DNA of 64,000 bases from Rahnella woolbedingensis (GCF_003602095.1 NZ_RAHH01000002.1:62001-126000); one strand, 5' to 3'; positions 8,751 to 17,339 are shown, counted from the stretch's first letter. Numbers and translations: made by a program. Notes: generated by a model not told the origin, from the sequence alone.

Positions 8751-9737
8751 GTGAATTACCGACTGAGTTTATTAGACCAAAGCCCGATTAACGAAGGGCA
8801 GACTGCGGCGCAGGCCCTGGAAGCGACACTCAACTTTGCGCAAAAAGCCGAAGCGCTGGGATATCACCGCCTGTGGGTATCAGAACATCACGACACCGAC
8901 AGGCTGGCTGGCAGCTCGCCGGAAGTGCTGATTGCCTGGCTGCTGGCACGGACATCCCGGCTGCGGATCGGCTCAGGCGGCGTGATGCTGCAACATTACA
9001 GCCCGTATAAAGTGGCGGAGAATTTCCATCTGCTGGCGTCGCTGGCGCCGGACCGCGTGGATATCGGCATCGGAAAAGCACCCGGTGGTTTGCCGCTTTC
9101 CACCAAAGCCCTGCGCGGTTATACCCAGGCGGATGCCGTTCCCGGATTTCCCGCACAGTTGCAGCAACTGACGCATTATCTCACGCATCTTGACGACCAT
9201 CTGGCAGGCAATGAAGCGCGTGCGTTGCCGCGTCCGCCTGCCAGTCCCGAGCGATTTCTGCTGGGTGCCAGCCCGGAAAGTGCGCGGCTTGCGGCGTCGC
9301 TAGGCTGGAATTTCGTGTTCGCCGGTTTTATCAATACTTCGGAACAGGTGATGACCGAATCGGTGCTGGCCTATCACGAATACTCTGCCGGACAGGGGCA
9401 GGCGCTGGTCAGTCTGGCCGCTCTGGCAGGCGAAACCCGCGAGCAGGCACAGGCGCTGGTGGCTGAGCAACATAATTACCGCGTCACCGTGAGCGACCGG
9501 CACGTCACGGTTGGCACCCGTGAACAGGCGGAAGCCTTTGTGAAACAGGCGGGCGCGACGCACTACCAGATTGAGCAGCAGAAGCTCAGCGTTTTGCACG
9601 GTACGCCCGGCGATATCCATCAGCAGTTGCGCGATATTCAGCGCCGTCTTTGCGTGAATGAATTTGTGATCCATACCCCACTGACAGATGCCGCGGTGCG
9701 TCTGAAGTCCATCGAATTGCTGGCAGGCCAGCATTAA
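8751..9737 (+). CDS. LLM-class flavin monooxygenase, MsnO8 type (CmoO-like)
   Basis: The 328-residue bacterial-luciferase-like protein carries early segments typical of the MsnO8 group (LSLLDQSPINEG; LWVSEHH) and a mid segment SPYKVAENFHLLASLAPDRV. I place the start at the GTG at 8751, since AAGGA lies seven bases before it; an earlier in-frame GTG at 8727 lacks such a site. It is followed nine bases on by a second flavin monooxygenase. Relatives in the Bacillus ytm operon (YtmO/CmoO) act on S-alkylcysteine derivatives using FMNH2 and O2. The substrate is inferred. Confidence 0.85.
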   Translation: MNYRLSLLDQSPINEGQTAAQALEATLNFAQKAEALGYHRLWVSEHHDTDRLAGSSPEVLIAWLLARTSRLRIGSGGVMLQHYSPYKVAENFHLLASLAPDRVDIGIGKAPGGLPLSTKALRGYTQADAVPGFPAQLQQLTHYLTHLDDHLAGNEARALPRPPASPERFLLGASPESARLAASLGWNFVFAGFINTSEQVMTESVLAYHEYSAGQGQALVSLAALAGETREQAQALVAEQHNYRVTVSDRHVTVGTREQAEAFVKQAGATHYQIEQQKLSVLHGTPGDIHQQLRDIQRRLCVNEFVIHTPLTDAAVRLKSIELLAGQH

Positions 9738-9746
9738 GGAGTTTTC

Positions 9747-11093
9747 ATGAGCCATTCAAGCACTTCAAAGAGTATTAAGCTGGGTCTGATGCTGCACGGT
9801 GCGGGCGGACATATGAATTCGTGGCGACATGAAAAAGCGCCTGCCGATGCCAGCGTGAATTTTCCCTATTTCCGTGATTTGGCCTTGCGCGCCGAAGCTG
9901 CCGGATTTGATTTTCTGTTTGTCGCCGACGGTCTGCACATCAACGAAAAATCGCTGCCGCACTTTCTGAACCGTTTCGAACCGGTGGCGCTGCTGTCGGC
10001 GCTGGCGTCAGCCACGCACAGCATAGGCCTGGCAGGGACGATTTCGACGTCCTACAGCGACCCGTTTACCGTGGCGCGTCAGCTGGCGTCCATCGATAAC
10101 ATCAGCCAGGGGCGCGCGGGCTGGAACGTAGTGACCTCGCCGCTGGCCGGTTCTGCGAAAAATTTCGGCAAAGATCACCCTGAGCATGCGCTGCGTTATC
10201 AGATCGCGGAAGAATATATCAGCGTGGTGCAGGGGCTGTGGGATTCGTGGGAAGACGGCGCGTTTTTGCGTGACCGTGAGAGCGGCGTGTTTTTTGATGC
10301 CGCGAAGCTGCACAAACTGAATCATCAGGGGCAATTCTTCTCGGTGGAAGGGCCGCTGAATATCCAGCGTTCGCCGCAGGGACAGCCGGTGATTTTTCAG
10401 GCGGGGGCTTCTGACGCCGGTATCGCGCTGGCAGGTAAATCAGCCGATGCGGTGTTCACTAACGCCCGCACGCTGGAAGAAGCGCAGGAATACGCCGCGA
10501 AATTGCAGGCGCAGGTCACGAAAAATGGCCGTCATCCGGTGGGAATTTTCCCCGGCATCAGCCCGATAGTGGGCAAAACGGCAGAGGAAGCTGAGGCCAA
10601 ATACCAGTATCTGCTTTCCCTGCTTTCGCTCGATGACGCGCTGGCGTATCTCGGACGCTTCTTCGACCATCATGATTTCAGCCAGTATCCGCCGGACGGC
10701 CCGTTCCCGGAACTGGGGGATTTAGGTCAGAATACTTTCCGTTCGACCACCGACAGCATTAAGAAACTGGCGCAGGAGCAAAACCTGACGCTGCGCGAAG
10801 TGGCGTATCAGACGACGCTGCCGCGCGGCGAATTCTTCGGCACGCCGGAGCAGGTGGCAGACCGCCTGATCCGCTGGGTGGAAGAGGGCGGCGCAAGCGG
10901 CTTTATCATCAGCGGGCCAGTGCTGACAGAAGCGCTCGATGACATCACCCGGCTGGTTCTGCCGGTGCTGGCGGCTCGCGGATACTGGCATCCTTCTGAA
11001 GCGCTAACCCTGCGCCAGCGGCTGGATATTCCGTTTAAAAACAACCGTTACAGTGCTCAGGAAACCCGCCGCGAGACAGTGAACGAAAAATAG
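9747..11093 (+). CDS. NtaA/SnaA/DszA-family FMNH2-dependent monooxygenase (CmoJ/YxeK-like)
   Basis: The 448-residue protein has hallmark segments [43 protein letters not shown] and FQAGASDAG. These proteins need a separate flavin reductase, and none is encoded nearby. The gene is translated from an ATG after AAGGAG, nine bases behind the first monooxygenase. In the Bacillus yxe pathway the homologue YxeK oxidises N-acetylated S-(2-succino)cysteine and splits the C-S bond. A similar C-S or C-N cleavage is likely here. A terminator follows. Confidence 0.88.
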   Translation: MSHSSTSKSIKLGLMLHGAGGHMNSWRHEKAPADASVNFPYFRDLALRAEAAGFDFLFVADGLHINEKSLPHFLNRFEPVALLSALASATHSIGLAGTISTSYSDPFTVARQLASIDNISQGRAGWNVVTSPLAGSAKNFGKDHPEHALRYQIAEEYISVVQGLWDSWEDGAFLRDRESGVFFDAAKLHKLNHQGQFFSVEGPLNIQRSPQGQPVIFQAGASDAGIALAGKSADAVFTNARTLEEAQEYAAKLQAQVTKNGRHPVGIFPGISPIVGKTAEEAEAKYQYLLSLLSLDDALAYLGRFFDHHDFSQYPPDGPFPELGDLGQNTFRSTTDSIKKLAQEQNLTLREVAYQTTLPRGEFFGTPEQVADRLIRWVEEGGASGFIISGPVLTEALDDITRLVLPVLAARGYWHPSEALTLRQRLDIPFKNNRYSAQETRRETVNEK

Positions 11094-11114
11094 TTACAAC
11101 ATACTAATCAGTAC

Positions 11115-11152
11115 ACAAGGCCCGCTGCGGTAACTCCGTGCGGGCCTTTTGC
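11115..11152 (+). terminator. Rho-independent terminator after the monooxygenase pair
   Basis: GGCCCGC pairs with GCGGGCC, followed by TTTTGCTTT. Confidence 0.82.
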
Positions 11153-11235
11153 TTTGCAGGGAAAAATCGGGCAGTAAAGGCACACGCGCTTGCCTGTAAA
11201 AAAGATTCGGCGTAGGCTTTCTGTAATTAATAAAC

Positions 11236-11243
11236 GACCGGTC
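11236..11243. promoter_or_regulatory. candidate operator of the TetR/AcuR-like regulator
   Basis: The perfect palindrome GACCGGTC sits four bases before the ATG of the TetR-family gene. TetR regulators of electrophile-responsive enzymes commonly bind GACC/GGTC half-sites, and a site this close to the start would block transcription or early elongation. No second copy is visible upstream of acuI. Confidence 0.4.
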
Positions 11244-11246
11244 TAA

Positions 11247-11903
11247 ATGATGAATGCTGACCTGACGACTGCCCCTGCAACGCTGAACAAGCCGCGCCGC
11301 GGGCGTCCGCCGAGAACAGAGCGTGAGTTTGCGGATACGCGCGAGGCGCTGATCCGCTCCGGGCTGGAAGTGATCACCGAGATGGGGTATCTGTCAGCAG
11401 GTATCGAAACGGTGATTAAAAATATCGCCGTACCGAAAGGCTCGTTTTATCACTATTTTAAAAGTAAGCAGGATTTTGGCATGGCCGTGCTGGAGGCGTA
11501 TGGCGCTTTCTTTGCTCACCGGCTGGATAAGTTTTTGCTGGACGTGACAATGTCACCTTTAAACCGCATCAACGCCTTTGTTCAACATGCCGGGCAGGGA
11601 ATGGCAAAGTTTGGTTTCACCCGCGGCTGCCTGGTGGGGAACCTGCTACAGGAATCCCCGCTGCTTCCGGAAGATTTCCCCGCAAAACTGAAAGCTATAC
11701 TGCGGGACTGGGAAACCCGGATTGCCGCCTGTCTGCGGGATGCGCAGCAAAGCGGCGAAATCAGCACAACAATACCCCCTGAACAGTTGTCGCAAATTTT
11801 CTGGTCTGGCTGGGAAGGCGCAGTAATGCGTGCAAAACTGTTCCGCTGCGCCCAACCGATGGATCAGTTCTGGACGTATTTTCGCGGCAGTCTTCACTCA
11901 TAA
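11247..11903 (+). CDS. acuR: TetR-family repressor, AcuR-like
   Basis: The 218-residue protein has a basic tail containing RRGRPPR, then a TetR_N helix-turn-helix (about 28-75) ending VPKGSFYHYFKSKQDFG. The C-terminal segment FTRGCLVGNLLQE and WSGWEGAVMRAKL is like AcuR/NemR-type regulators. In Rhodobacter, AcuR represses acuI and responds to acrylate. Here the next gene is acuI-like, which supports the pairing. No clear Shine-Dalgarno precedes the tandem ATGs, so translation may be weak, as is usual for a repressor. Confidence 0.82.
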   Translation: MMNADLTTAPATLNKPRRGRPPRTEREFADTREALIRSGLEVITEMGYLSAGIETVIKNIAVPKGSFYHYFKSKQDFGMAVLEAYGAFFAHRLDKFLLDVTMSPLNRINAFVQHAGQGMAKFGFTRGCLVGNLLQESPLLPEDFPAKLKAILRDWETRIAACLRDAQQSGEISTTIPPEQLSQIFWSGWEGAVMRAKLFRCAQPMDQFWTYFRGSLHS

Positions 11904-12009
11904 ATTCAACGTTTACATAAACAGAAAACAGCACCTGCAATCATTACGTCGGCAATCGCATGGCTGACGACAACACTAATTCAATCTCCTGAAATTTAAA
12001 GGGAAAAAA

Positions 12010-12987
12010 ATGAAAGCATTGGTTCTCGAACAACAAGACAAAACAACTGTGGCCGAAGTGAAAGACATCGCACTGCCGGAAATGGCGGAAGGCGACGTGC
12101 TGGTGGATATCAGCTGGTCAGGTTTGAATTATAAAGATGCGCTGGCCATCACCGGCAAAGGCAAAATCATCCGCCAGTTCCCGATGGTGCCGGGCATAGA
12201 TTTCACCGGTCATGTAAAACGCAGTAACGACCCGCGATATTCCACCGGACAAGCGGTGATCCTCACCGGCTGGGGCGTGGGTGAAAACCACTGGGGCGGA
12301 CTGGCGCAGCAGGCCTGCGTCAAAGGTGACTGGCTGGTTGCACTGCCGGAAGCGATACCTGCGCGCAATGCCATGATCATCGGCACCGCCGGTTTCACGG
12401 CGATGCTCTGCGTGATGGCGCTGGAAGACGCGGGCGTCACGCCGCAAAGTGGCACCGTCTTAGTGACGGGCGCCAGCGGTGGCGTCGGCAGCACCGCCGT
12501 GGCGTTGCTGCATACTCTGGGTTACACCGTCGCTGCCGTCACCGGACGTGAATCGACCCATGATTACCTGCGTAAACTGGGCGCCAGCGAAATTCTCTCG
12601 CGCGATGATTTTTCCGAAACCCGTCCGCTGGAAAAACAACTGTGGGCCGGTGCCATCGACACCGTTGGCGACAAAGTTCTGGCTAAAGTGCTGGCACAAA
12701 CCAATTACGGCGGCTGCGTGGCGGCCTGCGGCCTGGCGGGCGGCTTTGGTCTGCCGACGACCGTGATGCCGTTCATTCTGCGTAACGTGCGTTTGCAGGG
12801 CGTCGATTCGGTTTCTGTGCCCGCTGAACACCGTGCGGCGGTGTGGGAACGTCTGGCCAGTACGCTGCCGGAAAGCTTTTATCAGCAAGCCGCTACAGAA
12901 ATCACGCTGGAGCAAGCGCCTGCTTATGCCGAAGACTTTCTGAATAATAAAATTCAGGGCAGAACGCTGGTGAAAATCGGCGGTTAA
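12010..12987 (+). CDS. acuI: YhdH/AcuI-type zinc-free alcohol-dehydrogenase-family reductase
   Basis: The 325-residue medium-chain dehydrogenase/reductase has an N-terminal GroES-like part (SGLNYKDALAITGKGKI; PGIDFTGHV) and a Rossmann segment VLVTGASGGVGSTAVALL near residue 155. The zinc-binding cysteines of true alcohol dehydrogenases are absent, as in the YhdH/AcuI group, which reduce acrylyl-CoA with NADPH. It lies 106 bases behind the TetR gene and has a strong AAAGGG site. The likely role is detoxification of acrylate or similar reactive acyl-CoAs. Confidence 0.88.
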   Translation: MKALVLEQQDKTTVAEVKDIALPEMAEGDVLVDISWSGLNYKDALAITGKGKIIRQFPMVPGIDFTGHVKRSNDPRYSTGQAVILTGWGVGENHWGGLAQQACVKGDWLVALPEAIPARNAMIIGTAGFTAMLCVMALEDAGVTPQSGTVLVTGASGGVGSTAVALLHTLGYTVAAVTGRESTHDYLRKLGASEILSRDDFSETRPLEKQLWAGAIDTVGDKVLAKVLAQTNYGGCVAACGLAGGFGLPTTVMPFILRNVRLQGVDSVSVPAEHRAAVWERLASTLPESFYQQAATEITLEQAPAYAEDFLNNKIQGRTLVKIGG

Positions 12988-12998
12988 TCCTGCATAGC

Positions 12999-13027
12999 CC
13001 CGGCGTTTTCACGATGCCGGGTTGTTT
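12999..13027 (+). terminator. Rho-independent terminator after acuI
   Basis: CCCGGC and GCCGGG form a stem with TTGTTTT behind it. Confidence 0.65.
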
Positions 13028-13051
13028 TCCTGCTCAATTTTCCCGCCTCTC

Positions 13052-13079
13052 TAAAGAATTTCTCCATCCCAGCCGATAA
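13052..13079 (+). promoter_or_regulatory. FliA (sigma-28) promoter for cheV
   Basis: TAAA at 13052-13055 and an exact GCCGATAA at 13072-13079 are separated by 16 bases, one more than the usual 15. The distance to the cheV start is about 105 bases. The exact -10 and the chemotaxis gene downstream support flagellar-class control. Confidence 0.75.
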
Positions 13080-13184
13080 ATACCCTGTCCCTCTGAGAAA
13101 AAAAGAGAACGGAATTCCTTATTTTCCGAACGACGCACAGCGCAAACACCGATAAAAACGAATAACGACAGGCATGGGGAAAGT

Positions 13185-14156
13185 ATGGACAATTTTCAGA
13201 AAGAAATTGATGAGAGAACCAATCTCACATCATCAAACCGGTTTGAGCTTTTGCTGTTCCGTCTTGGAACTTCGCCGGAAGACGAACAATCTGAACTCTT
13301 TGGTATTAACGTCTTTAAATTGCGCGAAATCGTGCCGATGCCGGCACTGACTAAAGCCGCAGGCATGTCATCGCCGATGATGGGTATGGCTAACATTCGC
13401 GGTGAAATTATTCCGGTGATTGATTTGCCCGCCGTGGTCGGTTGTGTGCCGAAAACCGGGCTGAACATTTTACTTGTCACGGAATACGCCCGCAGCACGC
13501 AGGCGTTTGCCGTGGAATCGGTGGACGACATTGTGCGCCTCGAATGGAGCCAGGTGCTGGCCGCCGAATCCGGCGTCAAGAGCCGCAACATCACCAGTAT
13601 TGCCCGTCTGGATAACGATAAATCCAGCAACCGGCTGGCGCTGGTGCTGGACGTCGAGCAGATCCTGCATGACATCATTCCTAACAGCAACATCGATATG
13701 GACAAGAAGAAAACCAGCGCGTTCAAACTGAAACCGGGCACGGTAGCAATTGTCGCGGAAGACTCGAAAGTCGCGCGTCAGATGCTGGAAAAAGGCCTGA
13801 ATATGATGGAAATCCCGGCGCAGATGCACGTGACCGGTCTTGAGGCCTGGAACAAAATCCGCAAACTGGCTGAAGAGTGCAAAGCAGAAGGGCTGCCAAT
13901 CGCCGATAAAATTTCATTTGTTCTCACCGATCTGGAAATGCCGGAAATGGACGGCTTCACGCTGACGCTGAATATCAAACGCGATGAATTCCTGAAAAAT
14001 ATCCCGGTGATTATCCATTCCTCGTTATCCGGCAGCGCCAACGAAGATCACGTGCGCAAAGTCGGTGCCGACGGATACGTTGCCAAATTTGAAATTAACG
14101 AACTGGAAGCCGCCATTCATAAAGCGCTGGACGCGAAGAAAATTGCGCACGTTTGA
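13185..14156 (+). CDS. cheV: chemotaxis coupling protein CheV
   Basis: The 323-residue protein has an N-terminal CheW domain (about 20-160; FKLREIVPMPALTK and MGMANIRGEIIPVIDLP) and a C-terminal receiver domain (about 185-315). The phosphoacceptor is Asp249 in LTDLEMPEMDGF. CheV couples chemoreceptors to CheA, and its phosphorylation aids adaptation. Salmonella and many Enterobacterales carry it, while E. coli K-12 does not. Its FliA-type promoter and the chemoreceptor gene elsewhere in the window point to an intact motility system in this organism. Confidence 0.93.
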   Translation: MDNFQKEIDERTNLTSSNRFELLLFRLGTSPEDEQSELFGINVFKLREIVPMPALTKAAGMSSPMMGMANIRGEIIPVIDLPAVVGCVPKTGLNILLVTEYARSTQAFAVESVDDIVRLEWSQVLAAESGVKSRNITSIARLDNDKSSNRLALVLDVEQILHDIIPNSNIDMDKKKTSAFKLKPGTVAIVAEDSKVARQMLEKGLNMMEIPAQMHVTGLEAWNKIRKLAEECKAEGLPIADKISFVLTDLEMPEMDGFTLTLNIKRDEFLKNIPVIIHSSLSGSANEDHVRKVGADGYVAKFEINELEAAIHKALDAKKIAHV

Positions 14157-14173
14157 TTGATGTTGTGATAAAC

Positions 14174-14207
14174 AATAAAGCCCGCCTGTCCAGCGGGCTT
14201 TATTGTT
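14174..14207. terminator. bidirectional terminator between cheV and the DUF1360 gene
   Basis: AATAAAGCCCGC and GCGGGCTTTATT form a long symmetrical stem usable from both convergent genes. Confidence 0.85.
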
Positions 14208-14213
14208 TATAGA

Positions 14214-14603
14214 TTAATGTGCGTCGCCGCTTAATTCATTACGGGCGCGGGCTTTCAGTACATGCGTAGAAATCGCAGACTGGAAGACTTTAAACATCAG
14301 ACCATTAATAAAAGTGGTCAGGGTGAGAGTCAGGAATGCGGACACCAGCCAGTCAGCAATAATGTAATTGCTGTTAATAATCAGCGGGTGATAAATCACC
14401 ATGCCGGCAAAAACTACCCAATGGCTAAAACAATAAAAACATTTAAACAAGTGGCCGAGCGTACTGTTTTTCTTTTCAATCCAGTTACGCATGGGCTCAA
14501 ATAAATCTGCCTGCGTAATACTCATGGAAATACTGCTGGCGGCAAGGGCAATGATCAGGCAATTCCACAATGCGGAAAGCCCGTGTGCGATGTTTATATC
14601 CAT
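14214..14603 (-). CDS. DUF1360-family small membrane protein
   Basis: The 129-residue protein has three or four hydrophobic helices and the motif CFYCFSHW at about residues 55-62, the paired-cysteine signature of DUF1360 (YjcA-like) proteins. Its function is unknown. The start lies 13 bases after the stop of the Rrf2 regulator gene, so the two form an operon and the regulator probably controls it. The paired cysteines next to a membrane helix could bind metal or sense redox, but that is speculation. Confidence 0.72.
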   Translation of the reverse strand: MDINIAHGLSALWNCLIIALAASSISMSITQADLFEPMRNWIEKKNSTLGHLFKCFYCFSHWVVFAGMVIYHPLIINSNYIIADWLVSAFLTLTLTTFINGLMFKVFQSAISTHVLKARARNELSGDAH

Positions 14604-14616
14604 ACTGACCTCAGTT

Positions 14617-15045
14617 TTAAGTGTGTGGCGGGTTATTTAAGAATTCTGTACCGATATCCTCGAGAGTTTGTTGTTTGAACTGACCGATGATCAGCTCATA
14701 CGCCTGAGTGAAAGCGCCATTCATGGTTCGGTTTACCCCTTGTTCGATCAGGCATTCTGGCGCGTGATTACGGTTACCGATAGCAAACAGGGAAGGGGAG
14801 CCCAGCGCCAGATAGACGTCATACAAGGTGATGGTATTCAGCGCGCGCGCCAGCTTCCAGCCACCATTATGGCCCTTTTCGGACGTAACAATATCGTGCT
14901 TGCGCAGTCCGGCCAGCATCTTACGCACCACGACAGGATTCGTGTCGAGGAAAGCCGCCAGCTGTTCCGAAGTCAGCGGCACGCCAGCATCAGCCATATG
15001 CAGAAGGATGTGCAGCGTTGAAGAAAGTGAGTTGTTTGTTTTCAT
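14617..15045 (-). CDS. Rrf2-family transcriptional regulator
   Basis: The 142-residue protein has a winged helix-turn-helix with the family pattern SLSSTLHILLHMADAG, VRKMLAGLRKHDIV and KGHNGGWKLAR. I start it at MKTNNS (15045), not at the longer upstream frame, because an imperfect palindrome at 15043-15065 overlaps this ATG. It has only one cysteine, in PECLIEQ, so it lacks the three cysteines that bind the Fe-S cluster in IscR and NsrR and resembles the YwnA-type branch. It heads a two-gene operon with the DUF1360 gene. Confidence 0.85.
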   Translation of the reverse strand: MKTNNSLSSTLHILLHMADAGVPLTSEQLAAFLDTNPVVVRKMLAGLRKHDIVTSEKGHNGGWKLARALNTITLYDVYLALGSPSLFAIGNRNHAPECLIEQGVNRTMNGAFTQAYELIIGQFKQQTLEDIGTEFLNNPPHT

Positions 15046-15065
15046 GTAACTTACAATGATACATG
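15043..15065. promoter_or_regulatory. imperfect 23-base palindrome over the Rrf2 start codon
   Basis: CATGTA at one end and TACATG at the other flank an AT-rich centre with a further C/G match. It includes the start codon itself. The size and symmetry fit an autoregulatory Rrf2-type operator. Confidence 0.55.
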
Positions 15066-15345
15066 AAAGGAAAGGTGTCAAGTGATGGTGATCGAGCAGG
15101 TGGCTATGCGGTGTTAATGTCGGCTTTGTGCCAGAAGCAGACGTTGATTGCACAATTCATACCGAACGCCGCAGGACAATACCTGCCCGTCTGAAGATAA
15201 TCACTGGGTATGGCTACTGTCGTGAGAAGGGATTATTCAGAAAACAACACTATTTTCATTCCTATTTTCAAAATATTGTAAACTCCTGTCGGAGAATTAT
15301 ACTACGAGGCTTATTTTTAAAAAATTCGTATTTAAGGTAATCAAC
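15046..15345. other. 300-base gap upstream of the esterase gene
   Basis: Besides the Rrf2 operator, the gap becomes steadily AT-richer toward the esterase and includes GAATTATACTACG near 15294-15306, a plausible -10 element. A stem-like GTCGGAGAATT precedes it. No protein frame is convincing. Confidence 0.4.
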
Positions 15346-16266
15346 ATGGCTCTTGAACCAGAAATTGCAAACCTTGTTAACGACTTTATCGCAACAGGCC
15401 GACCATCATCCCGTCGTCAGACATTTGAAGAGCGTCGTGCTGGCTATGTCGCAAGCACCGCGCTTGCCGGTGATATCGAGAAACGTGTAAATATTAAAGA
15501 TGTGACTATTGACAACATTCCGTTGCGTATTGTCACACCTTTAAATAAAGATAAAATGTTACCTACGATTATTTATTATCATGGCGGTTGTTTTGTGAGT
15601 GGTGGTTTTTCAACTCATGATAATCAACTGCGACAACTTTCTTTTCTAAGTGGTTGCCGTGTCATTGCGGTGCAGTATCGTTTAGCTCCAGAACATGCTT
15701 ATCCTGCTGCACATGATGATGCTGAAAACGCCGCTAACATTATCTGGCGGCACTCAGAGCTGCTGGGTGTTGATCGCAACTATATAACGTTTGTTGGTGA
15801 CAGCGCAGGAGGTCATCTCGCCCTGATATCAGCGCTTAGAGTGAGAAATACCGGGCAGTGGTTACCCCGGCAGTTGATACTTATCTACCCGATGCTGGAC
15901 GCAACGGCATCCTCTAATAGTTACAAAATAAACGGTAGCGATTATGTGCTGACGAGCGACACGCTACTCAGCGGTTTTGAAGCCTATTTTCCTAACACTG
16001 ACTTTACCCATCCTGAAGCCAGCCCTTTATTCCGTAACGACTTCGCAGGATTGCCGCCAGTACATATCATCACAGCGGAATATGACCCATTGCGTGATGA
16101 AGGTGAAAATCTGTTTAGTCGCATGATTGATCAAGGGGTAACGTGCACCGCACAGCGCTATTTGGGCGTGATTCACGGTTTCTTTCAACTTGGAGGCATA
16201 AGCCAGACGGCGCGTAATCTTATGCGGGACATCTGCACACGAATTTGTTCAGTTGATAAGCTTTGA
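15346..16266 (+). CDS. alpha/beta-hydrolase esterase, hormone-sensitive-lipase type
   Basis: The 306-residue protein has the oxyanion motif YYHGGCFVSGG at about residues 78-88 and the nucleophile elbow FVGDSAGGHLAL near 150. The acid Asp lies in EYDPLRDEG and the catalytic His in GVIHGFF. It has no signal peptide. It hydrolyses short acyl esters by family; the true substrate is unknown. The gene is visibly AT-richer than its neighbours (runs such as AAATAAAGATAAAATG) and sits near a tRNA-Asn, which suggests recent acquisition. Confidence 0.88.
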   Translation: MALEPEIANLVNDFIATGRPSSRRQTFEERRAGYVASTALAGDIEKRVNIKDVTIDNIPLRIVTPLNKDKMLPTIIYYHGGCFVSGGFSTHDNQLRQLSFLSGCRVIAVQYRLAPEHAYPAAHDDAENAANIIWRHSELLGVDRNYITFVGDSAGGHLALISALRVRNTGQWLPRQLILIYPMLDATASSNSYKINGSDYVLTSDTLLSGFEAYFPNTDFTHPEASPLFRNDFAGLPPVHIITAEYDPLRDEGENLFSRMIDQGVTCTAQRYLGVIHGFFQLGGISQTARNLMRDICTRICSVDKL

Positions 16267-16349
16267 TAGTCTTTATTAACCAAAAAACATTAATTCGCCT
16301 CTACTATTCAATGAGAAAACAGTAATTGAAAGGCGGATGTGTGACATAA

Positions 16350-16380
16350 CGTCCGCTTTTCGCTCATAGCGGACCATTCA
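16350..16380 (+). repeat. dispersed repeat copy 1 (TTCGCTCATAGC core)
   Basis: This 31-base element contains CCGCTTTTCGCTCATAGCGG with dyad ends (GTCCGC/GCGGAC). A close copy lies in the same orientation at 17311-17339, on the other side of the PfpI-like gene. Confidence 0.65.
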
Positions 16381-16389
16381 CACTCGCAT

Positions 16390-16413
16390 GTCAGCTCCGT
16401 GCTAGGAGCTGAC
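16390..16413. terminator. perfect 9-bp hairpin between convergent genes
   Basis: GTCAGCTCC and GGAGCTGAC flank a 6-base loop. No T-run follows, so termination is only possible, not shown. Confidence 0.4.
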
Positions 16414-16447
16414 GTTGGTAAGTGAAGAGAGAAATTCCGATATACCC

Positions 16448-17143
16448 TTATTTCTTAAGTCTGGCTGCTGCTTTTAAAGTAGCCTGCCGCCTCATTTCAA
16501 TAAATGGTGCAGCCTGTTCCTGTGCTTTTTTTAGCTGTTCTTCAGATGCTGTGCGGGGTGAGCCACAGGTAAAGGGAGGGGCTGGGTCGTATTCCATATG
16601 CAGCTGAATATTCTGAGCGATGTCACTTCCGAACATTTCTGACACGACGTTGAGAGCAAAATCTATACCTGACGTCACACCTGCGCCAGTTATACGATTG
16701 CGGTCACGCACTACTCGCTCACTCACTGCCTCTGCACCTAACAAAGCGAGCTGATCCAGAGAAGCCCAGTGCGTAGTTGCTTTGTATCCCTTCAGAAGTC
16801 CTGCTGCTCCCAAAACAAGCGAACCAGTGCATACCGAAGTCACGAGTTTTGCTTGTTTACTTTGAGTCCGGATAAACGAAAGGACTTCTTCGTCCTCCAT
16901 CAGGTTTATCTGCCCTGGACCACCCGGGACACAAATTACATCCAGTTCGGGACATGCGTTGAATGTGGTTGTTGGCTGTATAGCCATACCTCGATCAGAA
17001 ACCACGAGGTCCAAGTTTTTCCAGATGAGATGAACCTTTGTGTTTGGCGCTCTTACGAAAACTTCATAAGGGCCGGTAAGATCAAGCTGAGTGAGAGCTG
17101 GAAACAGGATCAGCCCGATTGATGTGCATGCAGAATCAATCAT
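16448..17143 (-). CDS. DJ-1/PfpI-family protein, isonitrile-hydratase-like
   Basis: The 231-residue protein has the nucleophile elbow SVCTGSLVLGAAGLLKG near residues 102-118 (Cys nucleophile) and the early segment LFPALTQLDLTGPYEVF that is typical of the InhA/isonitrile-hydratase branch. THWAS follows at the usual distance. That enzyme hydrates isonitriles to N-formamides; other members are chaperones or glyoxalases, so the activity is unproven. The gene is bracketed by two 30-base direct repeats and lies between the esterase and tRNA-Asn, so it may be a mobile cassette. Confidence 0.82.
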   Translation of the reverse strand: MIDSACTSIGLILFPALTQLDLTGPYEVFVRAPNTKVHLIWKNLDLVVSDRGMAIQPTTTFNACPELDVICVPGGPGQINLMEDEEVLSFIRTQSKQAKLVTSVCTGSLVLGAAGLLKGYKATTHWASLDQLALLGAEAVSERVVRDRNRITGAGVTSGIDFALNVVSEMFGSDIAQNIQLHMEYDPAPPFTCGSPRTASEEQLKKAQEQAAPFIEMRRQATLKAAARLKK

Positions 17144-17310
17144 AAAAGCCCTTTTAACTTAAAAGGATATAATGTCTTTTCCTTCGACAAAGGCAACCTC
17201 TTGTTGAACGAATAGATGTGCGCCTAATGAAGACCATGCTTAATCCAGCTGTATTTCAGTAGCATTAAGAATTTTATTACCAGTCCGAACCAAGATGACT
17301 AATGGTGAAA

Positions 17311-17339
17311 CGACCGCTCTTCGCTCATAGCTGACATCA
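17311..17339 (+). repeat. dispersed repeat copy 2 (TTCGCTCATAGC core)
   Basis: CGACCGCTCTTCGCTCATAG followed by CTGACATCA matches copy 1 at most positions and has the same orientation. The pair flanks the PfpI-like gene. Confidence 0.6.

Noticed and set aside
13196..13741. 181-codon minus-strand frame within cheV
   Set aside because: cheV has clear CheW and receiver motifs on the plus strand; this is its complement.
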